Origin: SURF-21 sp964510515
GTDB lineage: Bacteria > Actinomycetota > Geothermincolia > Geothermincolales > RBG-13-55-18
Reading direction: 5' to 3'
DNA: 64,000 nucleotides
NCBI GenBank assembly: GCA_964510515.1
Contig: CAZEAU010000006.1
Span: 21,643 to 85,642 of the forward strand
The notes under the pieces are model-generated. The model searched no databases, was not told the DNA's origin, and saw only the letters and a program-made list of their open reading frames with translations. The position numbers were made by a program, and so were the translations under genes. Of the stretch, positions 51,968 to 60,620 are shown one piece after another (the stretch's first letter is position 1; each line of letters begins with the position of its first letter).

Positions 51968-54196
51968 GTGGCTCAGGATAAGGATGAGGGAGAGTTTTTG
52001 CGCCGTCTCAGCTCCGCAGGCCGCTGCAGCATGGCCATCGTGGCCGCAGGCATAGCGCTCGCGCTCCTCGCCTCCCTGCCGGGACCCGGCCTGCCCGGGG
52101 AGGAGAGGGCGGCGGCCGGGGACGGGAGCGTCACCTTCATCGGACACGGCCGCGGCCACGGGGTGGGGCTGTGCATGGCGGGGGTCTATTTCCGCGCCTG
52201 CCGCGGCGAGGGATACCACGACATCATCCGCACCTATTACAGCGGCGTCTCCTTCTCCCACGTCAGCGACGACATGCCCATCAGGGTGCTGTGCCGCGAC
52301 AACGTGGTGAGGGTATACCGGCTCAGGGATTATCTCTACCGCCTGCAGGAGGAGCCCGATACCTGGCCGGGGCAGGGGCTGCGGGTGCTGGCGGTGGCGG
52401 CGAGGACCTACACGCTGTCCTGCATCGCGCGGGGCAAGCACAGCAAAGACGGTTACGATATCTGCCCCTACGGCTCCTGCTGCCAGGCTTTCGTGGAGAC
52501 CATCGACCCCGCGCGCAGGCCGAACACGGAGGCGGCGGTGGACGCCACCGCGGGGGAGATTATCACCTACGGCGGCCAGCCCATCACCGCCGCCTACAGC
52601 TCCTGCTGCGGCGGCTATACCGCCGGGGTGGACGAGGCCTGGGGGGGCACGCCGCTCCCTTACCTCAGCCCGGTGTACGACGACGCCTGCGCCGCCTCCG
52701 AGGACCACGACTGGCGGGTGACCGTGTCCTGGGAAGCGCTGCAGGCCCGCCTCAACGCCAACGCGGGCACCGCGGTGGGCACCCTCTACGGATTCGAGGT
52801 CGTCTCCCGCTGGCCCTCGGGGCGCGTGAGGCAGGTGCGCATCGACGGCAGCGGCGGCAGCAGGGCGGTGAGCGGGACTCTCTTTGCCTCCGCGGTGGGG
52901 CTGCAGACACATTTCTTCTTCATCGACGCGCAGAGCTTCGACGAATACCTGCTCCTCCAGAACCCTGGCCATACGGCCGCCCGCTGTACCGTGACCTACA
53001 TGTTCCCGGGCGGAGGGACCATGCAGGAGGAATGCGAGGTGGGGGCGAGGTCACGCCACACCATACATGTGAACGAACGCATACAGAACTCCGAGGTGTC
53101 GATCGAGGTGGCGTCGGACCGGCCGGTGGTGGCGGAGCGCGCCATGTATTTCGACTACATGGGAAGCGGCCGCAAGGGCGGCCATGCCGGCATGGGCCTG
53201 AAACAGGCGTGCCGGGAGTGGTATTTCGCCGAGGGCTACAGCGGCGGCGACTTCGATACCTATTACCTGGTGCAGAACCCCAACGGAACCGAAGCGCGCC
53301 TCGCCGCGTGCTTCATGGGCAAAGATGGTGAGGTGGACGTGTTCCACTACACCCTGGAGCCCCATTCGCGCATGACCATCTGGATGAATCAGGAGCCGGG
53401 GCTGGGCGGGGGGGAGTTCTCGGTGCGCATGGAGAGCGACCAGGAGGTGGTGGCGGAGCGCGCCGTCTATTTCAGTTACAAGGGGGCGCGAGGGGGCACG
53501 GTGGCGGAGGGCGCGCCGGAATGCGGCAGGGAGTGGTATTTTGCCGAGGGCTATACCGCCGAGGATTTCGATTCCTGGGTGCTTATCGCCAACCCCAACC
53601 CGGATGCGACGGACGTGAAGCTCGCGTTCATGCTGCCCGACGGCTCGGTCAGGGAGGTGGACATGAAGGTGCCGGGGCGCAGCCGCGGCACCGTGGGCGT
53701 GGACTGCCTGCCCGGCCTGGAGCAGACGGAGTTCTCGCTGTGCGTGCGCTCGAGCCTGCCCGTGATCGCCGAGCGGGCGATGTATTTCACCTACCGGGGC
53801 AGGAGCGGGGGGCATGCGGCCATGGGGGTGGCGCAGCCCTCGCGGCGCTGGTGTTTCGCGGAGGGCTATACCGGGGGCGAATTCGATACCTACCTGTTGC
53901 TGCAGAACCCGGGCCCGGATCCCGCCGCGGCCACCCTCTGCTTCATGCGCGGGGACGGCGAAGTCATCACCCGTGAAGCGGAGATAGGGCCGTATGCGCG
54001 TTATACCGTGCACGTGGGCGACCTGCCGGGCCTGGAGGAGGAGGAGTTCTCCACCCTGGTGGAGTGCGACGTGCCGCTGGTGGCGGAACGCGCCATGTAC
54101 TTCGCGTACAAGAGGCGCGACGGGGGCAGCTGTTCGCAGGGGACCCCCTCCCCGGCCACGCGATGGTTCTTCGCGGAGGGTTATACCGGGAGTTGA
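51968..54196 (+). CDS. Secreted SpoIID-like protein with permuted domain and FAEG repeats
   Basis: A 742-residue protein with a signal peptide (basic residues to 19, hydrophobic core about 22-38). The next part resembles SpoIID/LytB amidase-stimulating or glycan-cleaving domains, but in altered order. GHGRGHGVGLCMAGV and YHDIIRTYYSGV (residues about 60-95), normally the end of the domain, come before YLYRLQEEP and VLAVAARTYTL (121-150). AYSSCCGGYTAGVDEAWGG follows. From about residue 315 there are one degenerate and three full repeats of about 105 residues (WYFAEGYTxxDFDxWVLIxNP). The protein stops ten residues into a fifth. The GTG start lacks a ribosome site; ATG 52031 would lose the basic n-region. 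Confidence 0.82.
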   Translation: MAQDKDEGEFLRRLSSAGRCSMAIVAAGIALALLASLPGPGLPGEERAAAGDGSVTFIGHGRGHGVGLCMAGVYFRACRGEGYHDIIRTYYSGVSFSHVSDDMPIRVLCRDNVVRVYRLRDYLYRLQEEPDTWPGQGLRVLAVAARTYTLSCIARGKHSKDGYDICPYGSCCQAFVETIDPARRPNTEAAVDATAGEIITYGGQPITAAYSSCCGGYTAGVDEAWGGTPLPYLSPVYDDACAASEDHDWRVTVSWEALQARLNANAGTAVGTLYGFEVVSRWPSGRVRQVRIDGSGGSRAVSGTLFASAVGLQTHFFFIDAQSFDEYLLLQNPGHTAARCTVTYMFPGGGTMQEECEVGARSRHTIHVNERIQNSEVSIEVASDRPVVAERAMYFDYMGSGRKGGHAGMGLKQACREWYFAEGYSGGDFDTYYLVQNPNGTEARLAACFMGKDGEVDVFHYTLEPHSRMTIWMNQEPGLGGGEFSVRMESDQEVVAERAVYFSYKGARGGTVAEGAPECGREWYFAEGYTAEDFDSWVLIANPNPDATDVKLAFMLPDGSVREVDMKVPGRSRGTVGVDCLPGLEQTEFSLCVRSSLPVIAERAMYFTYRGRSGGHAAMGVAQPSRRWCFAEGYTGGEFDTYLLLQNPGPDPAAATLCFMRGDGEVITREAEIGPYARYTVHVGDLPGLEEEEFSTLVECDVPLVAERAMYFAYKRRDGGSCSQGTPSPATRWFFAEGYTGS

Positions 54197-54309
54197 GGAG
54201 GGCGCGGGGGCGGCCCGCGCCCGTGGCCGCGCAGAGCGCCGGGCGACGTGCGTATGCGCAGCGGCGGGCTCCGAGAGGGCGAGGAGGTCTTTCCATCTCC
54301 AAGCGCTAT

Positions 54310-55377
54310 ATGCTCATAATCGTCGTCATGGTCGCCTCCTGCATGGTGCTGGTGGGGATCAGCTACCTCATGCTCGATATCCTCTCCGGCATGGTGGTGA
54401 CGCCGAGGACGCCGGTGCGTGAAGTCGATGCCCCAGGAGCTCTCTACATCCCGTCCGGGGGGGGAGAGATAGCGGCCATGCAGGCCAGCAGGGATGGGCG
54501 CTTCCTCGCCTATGTGGCGCTGCCGGGGGCCGGAGACGGCCTGGTGCTGCACGTGGTCGAGACCGGCAGCGAGCCCGCGGCGCGGTTCGAGCGTGGGATA
54601 GGGGGGAGCGGGCTGGCGTGGCTGGGCGACGGCCCGCTCCTGCTCTACGAGGACGCAGGGGATATCCACGCGCTGGATGCGGAGACCGGTGAGGTGTCGA
54701 ATCTCACCGCGAGCCCCGAGCGCGACAGCGACCCCCTTCCCTCCCCCGACGGCCGCTACATCCTGTGGACGGTCAGCCCTCCCGCCGAAAGCGGTGAGTC
54801 CCCCGCCTTCTGGCTCATGCGCCCGGACGGCACGGAGAAGACCTACATGGCCCCGGCGCAGCCCCTGGCGGTTTGGGATCCCTCGGGGGGGAGGGTCATG
54901 TCGCGAGGCGGCCCGGCCGCAAGCGGCGACGCGGGGCACGGCCGCTGCCGGCTGCGGACGGCGACGGTGGGAAGAGCGGGCTGGGAATATTACGGCGATT
55001 GCGGCGGCGAGGTCGCGTTCATCTGGTGGCCTTCCCGCGAGGCCCTGCTGTGCGTGGGTCCCCTGCTGGTGAAGGGAGAGGACGTGGTCAAGGGGGTGTG
55101 GTCCAGGGTGGAGGGGCGGGAGAGGAGCAAGAAGGTGGCGTCCAGCGACGGGCTGGGCCACGATGCCGCCCGCTACGCCTTCTTCCCCTCGCGCCGGGGC
55201 GCGAAGCTGGCCTATGTGGGGGAGAAGGGCCTGGAGTACCTGGATTACGAGGAGCGCGTCATCAGCCGTTATCCCCGCCTGGAGGCGCGCACGCCGCTGG
55301 CGTGGAACGAGGTCGCCGGCGAGATATTCTACACCGGCCCGGAAGGCATCTACCGCGTGGAGATGGGGGGGGAGTGA
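54310..55377 (+). CDS. Membrane-anchored beta-propeller-like (TolB/WD40-type) protein
   Basis: A protein of 355 residues. The N-terminal membrane helix is LIIVVMVASCMVLVGISYLM. The outer part has repeated blade-like segments: MQASRDGRFLAYVALPG, DAETGEVSNLTASPERDSDP, LPSPDGRYILWTV and FFPSRRGAKLAYVGE, similar to TolB-type propellers (SPDGxxLAY pattern). No enzyme motif is seen. The start is unclear: AGGAGGT (54282-54288) has no ATG, GTG or TTG at the right distance. ATG 54310 is 21 bases on, and ATC 54295 is at the ideal distance. It precedes pyruvate kinase with 1 nt between stop and ATG. Confidence 0.7.
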   Translation: MLIIVVMVASCMVLVGISYLMLDILSGMVVTPRTPVREVDAPGALYIPSGGGEIAAMQASRDGRFLAYVALPGAGDGLVLHVVETGSEPAARFERGIGGSGLAWLGDGPLLLYEDAGDIHALDAETGEVSNLTASPERDSDPLPSPDGRYILWTVSPPAESGESPAFWLMRPDGTEKTYMAPAQPLAVWDPSGGRVMSRGGPAASGDAGHGRCRLRTATVGRAGWEYYGDCGGEVAFIWWPSREALLCVGPLLVKGEDVVKGVWSRVEGRERSKKVASSDGLGHDAARYAFFPSRRGAKLAYVGEKGLEYLDYEERVISRYPRLEARTPLAWNEVAGEIFYTGPEGIYRVEMGGE

Positions 55378-55378
55378 G

Positions 55379-56809
55379 ATGAAGGGAGAGGGGAAGACCA
55401 AGATCGTCGCGACCATCGGCCCCGCCTGCCGGGAAGTCGATACGCTGCGCCGCATGCTGGAGGCGGGCATGGACGTAGCCCGCATCAATGCCTCCCACAC
55501 CTCGCGGCAGGCCATGCACGAAGAGGTCCTGGCGCTGCGCGAGGCCGCGCGGCTCGCAGGCCGGGAGGTGTGCGTGCTCCTCGACCTCATGGGGCCCAAG
55601 CTGAGGATCGGGGAGATGGCGGGCGGGGAGGTTCGCCTGCAGGAGGGACAGGAATTCTCCCTGCTGGAGGGGGATATGGTGGGAGACGCCACCCGCGCGG
55701 GCGTGGACCATCCAGGCCTGGATGCGGCGCTGCGCCGGGGCGACAGGGTGCTCCTCGACGACGGAGCCCTGCGCCTGGAGGTGTTGCGGGCGGGGGGCGG
55801 GGAGGTGCGCTGCAGGGTGGAGGTGGGGGGAAGGCTGCGCTCGCGCAAGGGGCTCAACCTGCCCGGGGTGCAGTTGCGGCTGCCGCCTTTGACCGCCAAG
55901 GATATCTGCGACCTGGAAGCGGGATTGCAGTCGGGCATGGACTGGGTCGCCCTCTCCTTCGTGAGGTCGGCGGAGGATGTGCGCCACCTGCGCCGCGAAC
56001 TGTCGCGGCGGGGATTCGACCTGCCGGTGATGGCCAAGATCGAGAAGAGGGAGGCGATTGAAACCCTGGAGGACATCGTGGAGGAGGCGGACGGGGTGAT
56101 GATCGCGCGCGGCGACCTGGGGGTGGAGCTGGCCCTGGAGGAGATACCGCTGGTCCAGAAGCGCATCGTCGGGGCCGCCGCCAGCCGGGGAAAACCGGTG
56201 ATCACCGCCACCCAGATGCTGCAGAGCATGATCGCGAGCCCATCGCCGACGCGTGCGGAGGTCTCCGACGTGGCCAATGCGGTGTTCGAATCCACGGACG
56301 CGGTGATGCTCTCCGGGGAGACGGCGGTGGGCGCCTTCCCGCTCAAGGCCGTGGAGACCATGCAGCGCATCATCCTCAAGGCGGAGAGCGCGCTTCCCTA
56401 CGAGCAATGGCTCGAAGAGCGCCGGCACTGGACCAGCAGCGGCCTGGTGGAGGCGGTCTGTTTCGCCGCGTGCGAGCTGGCACACCAGATTGGTGCCACC
56501 GCTATCGTGGCGCCCACCGAGTCGGGTTTCACCGCGCGCCAGATGAGCCGCTTCCGGCCTCGCCAGCCCATAGTGGCCCCCACCCCGGAGATGCGGGTGC
56601 TGCGTCGCCTGGCGCTTTACTGGGGGGTTTACCCTCGCCTGGTGGGCGTGAGGGGGGGCGTGGGGGAGATGCTCTCCGCCGCCGAGGAGGTCGCCCGGAG
56701 GGAGGGGCTGCTCGCCCCCGGCGACGTGCTGGTGGTGACCGCGGGGGTCAAGGGCGCGGACGAGGAGGGCGTGCCCACCACCAATACCATCCACTGCGTC
56801 GGCGGCTGA
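55379..56809 (+). CDS. pyk: Pyruvate kinase
   Basis: Pyruvate kinase converts PEP and ADP to pyruvate and ATP at the end of glycolysis. The 476-residue protein has KTKIVATIGPACREVDTLRR, MDVARINASHTS, LLDLMGPKLRIG, the catalytic region LPVMAKIEKREAIETLEDI, GVMIARGDLGVELALEEIP, and ITATQMLQSMIASPSPTRAE. The C-terminal domain carries GFTARQMSRFRPRQPIVAPT. In the N-terminal motif NASH replaces the usual NFSH, and the loop before the B domain is slightly different (GPK rather than TKGPEIRT), so it is a somewhat divergent member. It follows the propeller gene almost without gap. Confidence 0.93.
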   Translation: MKGEGKTKIVATIGPACREVDTLRRMLEAGMDVARINASHTSRQAMHEEVLALREAARLAGREVCVLLDLMGPKLRIGEMAGGEVRLQEGQEFSLLEGDMVGDATRAGVDHPGLDAALRRGDRVLLDDGALRLEVLRAGGGEVRCRVEVGGRLRSRKGLNLPGVQLRLPPLTAKDICDLEAGLQSGMDWVALSFVRSAEDVRHLRRELSRRGFDLPVMAKIEKREAIETLEDIVEEADGVMIARGDLGVELALEEIPLVQKRIVGAAASRGKPVITATQMLQSMIASPSPTRAEVSDVANAVFESTDAVMLSGETAVGAFPLKAVETMQRIILKAESALPYEQWLEERRHWTSSGLVEAVCFAACELAHQIGATAIVAPTESGFTARQMSRFRPRQPIVAPTPEMRVLRRLALYWGVYPRLVGVRGGVGEMLSAAEEVARREGLLAPGDVLVVTAGVKGADEEGVPTTNTIHCVGG

Positions 56810-56851
56810 GAACACCGGCCCCCCCGGGGCGATGGGAACGGCGCATGCGGT

Positions 56852-56880
56852 TTGCCGTCTGCGCGGATTGCGTGTATTAT
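56852..56880 (+). promoter_or_regulatory. Probable promoter of the FAD oxidoreductase gene
   Basis: TTGCCG (56852-56857) and TATTAT (56875-56880) are 17 bp apart, and transcription would begin near 56887, about 54 nt before the ATG. Confidence 0.6.
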
Positions 56881-56940
56881 CTTGCTCAGGTGTTTTGGCT
56901 GTTTTAATCCCGCGAATTGTCGATCAGGAGGTGGCTTTGC

Positions 56941-58590
56941 ATGGTGTCCGATGCTGCATATGCGGAATTTGAGCGTGCCTTGGGGGCGGAGAACGTATCG
57001 CGCGAGCCGGCGGTAATGGAGAGCTATACCTGGCAGCCCTTTCTCAACGACAATCCGGAGCTGTGGATAACCCCCCCGGTGGCCACCGTGCTCCCCTCCA
57101 GCACCGAGGAGGTGCAGGAGGTGGTGCGCATATGCAATCGGCACGGGTTGAAGTTCAAGGCCCTCTCCAACGGCTGGGGGGCGGTATCGGGGCCTACGAC
57201 GGATGGGGTGGTGCAGATCGATCTGCGCCGCATGGACCGCATCCTGGACATCGACGAGCGCAACATGATCGCCGTGGTCGAGCCCTACGTGAGCGGCGCC
57301 CAGCTGCAGGCGGAGCTGATGAAGCTCGGCCTCAACACCCACATCATCGGGGCCGGGCCGTCCTGTTCTCCCCTGGCCAGCGCCACCTCCATGAGCGGGG
57401 TGGGTCATGACTGCGTCTACATGGCCTACAGCGCCCGCAACGTGGCGGGCGCCGAGTGGGTGCTTCCCGACGGGGAGCTGCTCCGGCTGGGGAGCTGCGG
57501 CTCGGACCTGGGCTGGTTCGTGGGAGACGGGCCTGGTCCGTCTCTGCGCGGCATCATGCGCGGCGCGCTGGGGGCGCTCTCCGGCCTGGGGGTGTTCACC
57601 AAGTGCGCGCTCAAACTCTACAACTGGCCGGGGCCGCCACAGCTGAAGGCGAAGGGCCTGGTGCTGGATTCCGAGGTGGAGATGCCGGAGCACATGCGCT
57701 TCTACATGATCTTCTTCCCCGGCCCGCAGGAGCTTGCCGATGCCATGTACAAGATAGGGGAGTCCGAGATGGGGTATGCCGCGGTGAGGATAGCGCCGGT
57801 GGCCTACGTCGCGCTGATGATGCCTCATTCCGGCATGAGCATGCTGGACACCAAAGCCCTCAGGCCCATCCTCACCGACACCCTGGCCTATCCCCTCACC
57901 CTGGCTCTCGCGGGCGACTCCGCGGGCGAGATCGCCTTCCAGGAGAAGGTGCTCAAAAACATCATCGATGAGGAGAGGGGGGTGCTCCTCGACGTGAACA
58001 GCATGGGCCCCCTTGCCGCCTTCATGCCGCTCAACTTCCTCAGGGTGAGCATCATCCCCCTCGCCTTCCGCATCGGGGGCATCTTCGGGACCTGCCTGGA
58101 CGGCAACGAGACCCTGGATGTCCAGATGAAGTGGGTGGACGCCATCGCCGAGGCCAAGCAGGAGTTCATGGACGCGGGGTGCTTCATGGAGGACGGAGGC
58201 AACAACCCCTACTTCGCTCCTTACGAGAACAACACCTGGGCGCACTGCGAGGTCCTCTACGCCTATTCCGTGGACAACAAGAGCGCCCTGGAGGCGATAA
58301 ACCCCCTGGAGTTCTCGGCCACCCTCAACGCCCTCAAGCTGTGCATGACCCCGCTGTCCTCCTTCATGGCGCCGGTGCGCAAGGCCTTGAGCCCCCTGGC
58401 CGGCAATTTCAACAAGTGGCAGAGGGGGCTCTCGGAGAGCTTCGACCCCGGAGGCGCGGCCGATACCGGCTTCTACACCGACGAGGCGGATTTCGCCTAC
58501 GAGCGCATAGATCCCGCCAAGCGGGAGGCCTTCGACGCCCTGCGGGAGCGGCTGAAGTGGACGGAAGCGGGGCCTCCCGCGCAGCCCTGA
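56941..58590 (+). CDS. FAD-binding oxidoreductase, PCMH/vanillyl-alcohol-oxidase type
   Basis: A 549-residue flavoprotein. The N-terminal PCMH FAD domain has PPVATVLPSSTEEVQEVVRI, GLKFKALSNGWGAVSGPTTD and LRRMDRILDIDERNMIAVVE, then GAGPSCSPLASATSMSG and ALGALSGLGVFTKCALKLYN. The C-terminal half, which normally holds substrate and FAD-linked oxidase domains, is not close to glycolate or lactate oxidases by eye. The substrate is unknown. AGGAGGTGG before ATG 56941 fixes the start. It has its own promoter and stands alone. A signal peptide is absent, so it is cytoplasmic. Confidence 0.85.
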   Translation: MVSDAAYAEFERALGAENVSREPAVMESYTWQPFLNDNPELWITPPVATVLPSSTEEVQEVVRICNRHGLKFKALSNGWGAVSGPTTDGVVQIDLRRMDRILDIDERNMIAVVEPYVSGAQLQAELMKLGLNTHIIGAGPSCSPLASATSMSGVGHDCVYMAYSARNVAGAEWVLPDGELLRLGSCGSDLGWFVGDGPGPSLRGIMRGALGALSGLGVFTKCALKLYNWPGPPQLKAKGLVLDSEVEMPEHMRFYMIFFPGPQELADAMYKIGESEMGYAAVRIAPVAYVALMMPHSGMSMLDTKALRPILTDTLAYPLTLALAGDSAGEIAFQEKVLKNIIDEERGVLLDVNSMGPLAAFMPLNFLRVSIIPLAFRIGGIFGTCLDGNETLDVQMKWVDAIAEAKQEFMDAGCFMEDGGNNPYFAPYENNTWAHCEVLYAYSVDNKSALEAINPLEFSATLNALKLCMTPLSSFMAPVRKALSPLAGNFNKWQRGLSESFDPGGAADTGFYTDEADFAYERIDPAKREAFDALRERLKWTEAGPPAQP

Positions 58591-58732
58591 AGTCTTGAGT
58601 GAGGGGCAAAAGGGAGCTCACCCTCGCCGCGCGGCGTTTTGCGCCCTGAAGGCCCAGGGGCGATATGGGCTGCGCGCACATATCGCGGCCGGGGCTGCCC
58701 CGGGCGCCCGCATCCTCGACTGAGACTTCAGG
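58586..58732. other. Structured intergenic stretch bounded by a 10-bp inverted repeat
   Basis: CCTGAAGTCT (58586-58595) and AGACTTCAGG (58723-58732) are perfect inverted repeats. Inside lie GCGATATG (58660-58667) with CATATCGC (58679-58686), CCGGGG-CTG-CCCCGG near 58690, and the palindrome CGCCGCGCGGCG followed by TTTT (58625-58640). No gene is seen here. It could be a folded RNA, the terminator region of the oxidoreductase gene, or a small mobile palindromic element. Confidence 0.45.
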
Positions 58733-58826
58733 CTTGCTGGAGAGGCGGGCTTGTGATTGCTGATGTATCGTTATACTATTGATGTTAAATAATGCAAGAG
58801 AGATCAGGAGATAGAACAGTTAAAAA

Positions 58827-59327
58827 ATGAGCAGGCAGACGGGGGCTTGGAGGGGAAAGCGGCCCGCGATGTCCGGAGCGAGGAGGGACGGCGGGCGGGA
58901 AGGGCGCGGCCTGCGCGTCATCGAGGGCGGACGCGTGGCGGCGGTGCCGCACGGCGGTGAGGTCGCGCGCGAACCGGCGCGGCGTCGTGAGCCCTCGCGG
59001 CGTGCCAGGAGAAGGCGCAGGATGGCGACCGTGTTCTTCGCGCTCCTGGCCGTGGGCATAATCGCTTATATCCTGCTGGGCCCGGTGACGCGCATCCTCG
59101 AGAGCCGGCGCAACCTGGGCAAGCTGGAGAATCAGCTGGCGGAGGAAAGGTCGCGCACCGCGCGTCTGGAGGGACGCAAGGCATGGGGGCTCAGCGAGGA
59201 CTTCGCGGAGCTCGAGGCGCGCAAGATGGGTTACGTGAAACCGGGGGAGATACCCATCATCGTCCTCGATTACCGGGAGGAGGAAAGCGACACCCCCGCG
59301 CCCGCGGCGGAGGCGCCGCGCCCATGA
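58827..59327 (+). CDS. DivIC/FtsB-family septum formation protein
   Basis: A 166-residue bitopic membrane protein. A long basic cytoplasmic N-terminus (residues 1-65, many Arg) is followed by one membrane helix at about 66-85 (MATVFFALLAVGIIAYILLG). A short coiled coil comes next (LGKLENQLAEERSRTARLEG), then the family's ARKMGYVKPGEIPIIVLD. FtsB/DivIC proteins join FtsL and FtsQ/DivIB in the division complex. In actinobacteria this gene usually neighbours DUF501 and ppx, which here lie 3 kb on, separated by hydratase and dehydrogenase genes. ATG 58827 has only a distant AGGAGA; ATG 58869 is an alternative. A TATACT (58772-58777) may be its -10. Confidence 0.85.
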   Translation: MSRQTGAWRGKRPAMSGARRDGGREGRGLRVIEGGRVAAVPHGGEVAREPARRREPSRRARRRRRMATVFFALLAVGIIAYILLGPVTRILESRRNLGKLENQLAEERSRTARLEGRKAWGLSEDFAELEARKMGYVKPGEIPIIVLDYREEESDTPAPAAEAPRP

Positions 59328-59405
59328 CGCAGGCGGCGGCCCGGGCGAAGGCTTGTCCTCGGCCCGGAGAAGGAAAGGCGGCGGCGCCGCGAGCAGGCGG
59401 CAGGC

Positions 59406-59432
59406 AAGGCCCCCGGCGGGGGGCCTTTCTCT
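59406..59432 (+). terminator. GC-rich hairpin terminator after the divIC-like gene
   Basis: AAGGCCCCC (59406-59414) pairs with GGGGGCCTT (59419-59427) around a 4-nt loop, followed by TCTCTG. The tail is pyrimidine-rich rather than a clean T run, so termination is likely but not certain. Confidence 0.6.
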
Positions 59433-59511
59433 GTTGTCCCCGCGGCGGAGGCGATGATAGAATTCTCTTGCTCAGCACAGGGGAGGGGATGATCGAGAAA
59501 GGAGTGAGGCC

Positions 59512-59949
59512 ATGATCGACCGCAAGTGGATCGGCAAAGCCTACGGGCCGCTGAAGTACGAGATCGGCCGGGAGAAGATGAAGGAGTACGCCGCGTCCGC
59601 CAAGGACATGCGGCCCATCTATCACGACGAGGATTTCGCCGCCACCACCCCGTACGGCGACATCATCGGCATGCCTAACTTCGCCGCCGTCTACGGCTTG
59701 CGGGGGGCGGCACTGGTCCTGCTCGACCCGGAGGTCAAGCTGAACATGGCCATGCTGGTGCACGGCGCCCAGGAGTTCGAGTGGTTCGGCGTTGTCAAGC
59801 CCAACGACAAGATCGTGGAGACGGGAAAGATCGCCGATATCTACGAGAAGGGCGACCTCGACTTCGTGGTTTACGAGGGCGAGGCCAGGAATCAGGACGA
59901 CGAGCTGGTGTGCCGCGCGCGCGCCACCTTCATCATCCGGGGAGGTTGA
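59512..59949 (+). CDS. MaoC-like dehydratase, FAS1-type N-terminal-domain protein
   Basis: A 145-residue protein of the hot-dog fold. It begins IDRKWIGKAYGPLKYEIGRE and has MRPIYHDEDFAATTPYGDII and LVHGAQEFEWFGVVKPNDKI, features of the non-catalytic or N-terminal half of split MaoC-type hydratases (as in mycobacterial HadA/HadC). The catalytic partner is the next gene, 5 nt on. The pair probably hydrates an enoyl-CoA or dehydrates a 3-hydroxyacyl thioester. AAAGGAG lies seven bases before the ATG. Confidence 0.87.
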   Translation: MIDRKWIGKAYGPLKYEIGREKMKEYAASAKDMRPIYHDEDFAATTPYGDIIGMPNFAAVYGLRGAALVLLDPEVKLNMAMLVHGAQEFEWFGVVKPNDKIVETGKIADIYEKGDLDFVVYEGEARNQDDELVCRARATFIIRGG

Positions 59950-59954
59950 TGGGC

Positions 59955-60380
59955 ATGGTGGAACTCTGCGAGCTCAAATACGAAGACATCCAGGTGGGAC
60001 AGGAGATCCCGGCCTTCGTCCACAAGTTCGACCGCATGGATGCCATCATCTACGCCGGGGCGGGCGGCGACTTCAACCCCATTCACACCAACCCCTATTT
60101 CGCCAAGGAAGTGGCCATGCTGCCTGACGTCATCGCCCACGGCCTCTTTAACATGGCCCTGCTGGGGAAGGCGGTGGTGGACTGGATCGGCGACCCCGGT
60201 TACCTGAAGAAGCTCTCCTGTCAGTTCCGGGGCATGGTCATCCCGGAGCAGACGGTGCTCTTCAAGGGCAAGGTGCGCGAAAAGCTGGACGGAAACCTGG
60301 TGGTCCTGGACGTGTGGGCGGAGAAGGAGGACGGCAGCGAGGTGCTCAAGGGAGGAGAGGCGACCGTCTATCTCCCCTGA
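59955..60380 (+). CDS. MaoC-like dehydratase, catalytic half
   Basis: A 141-residue hot-dog protein with the hydratase-2 motif YAGAGGDFNPIHTNPYFAKE; its Asp and His are the expected catalytic pair. AHGLFNMALLGKAVVDWIGD and KLSCQFRGMVIPEQTVLFKG follow, both typical of MaoC domains. It most likely forms a heterodimer with the preceding protein. GGAGG (59941-59945) is nine bases before ATG 59955; ATG 59949, overlapping the previous stop, would add two residues. Confidence 0.92.
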   Translation: MVELCELKYEDIQVGQEIPAFVHKFDRMDAIIYAGAGGDFNPIHTNPYFAKEVAMLPDVIAHGLFNMALLGKAVVDWIGDPGYLKKLSCQFRGMVIPEQTVLFKGKVREKLDGNLVVLDVWAEKEDGSEVLKGGEATVYLP

Positions 60381-60426
60381 ACGTGTCGCACGGCCGCGGC
60401 ACGGGGACAAAGAGCGAGGGAATGAA

Positions 60427-60452
60427 ACGGGGCGCGGCATGCCGCGCCCCGT
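60427..60452. terminator. Perfect 26-bp palindrome between convergent genes
   Basis: ACGGGGCGCGGC and its complement meet at ATG/CAT without mismatch. It lies between the + strand hydratase genes and the end of the minus-strand acyl-CoA dehydrogenase. A bidirectional terminator is plausible, but neither side has a good T run (GTCACTC on +, TTTCATT on -). Confidence 0.45.
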
Positions 60453-60620
60453 CACTCTCCTCGCAAACGCCCGCCGCCCGCAAGCGGCGGCCTCATCTTC
60501 CGGGGGAGAGCGCCGCAATGAGCGGCCCGCGCCCTCCTCCGACGCCCGGTCTCACGCCGCGGCGGGTTTGCACGCGATGCGCGCCCGCCACGGACGGCGC
60601 AAGTTGCCCGGCGCGCGAGA

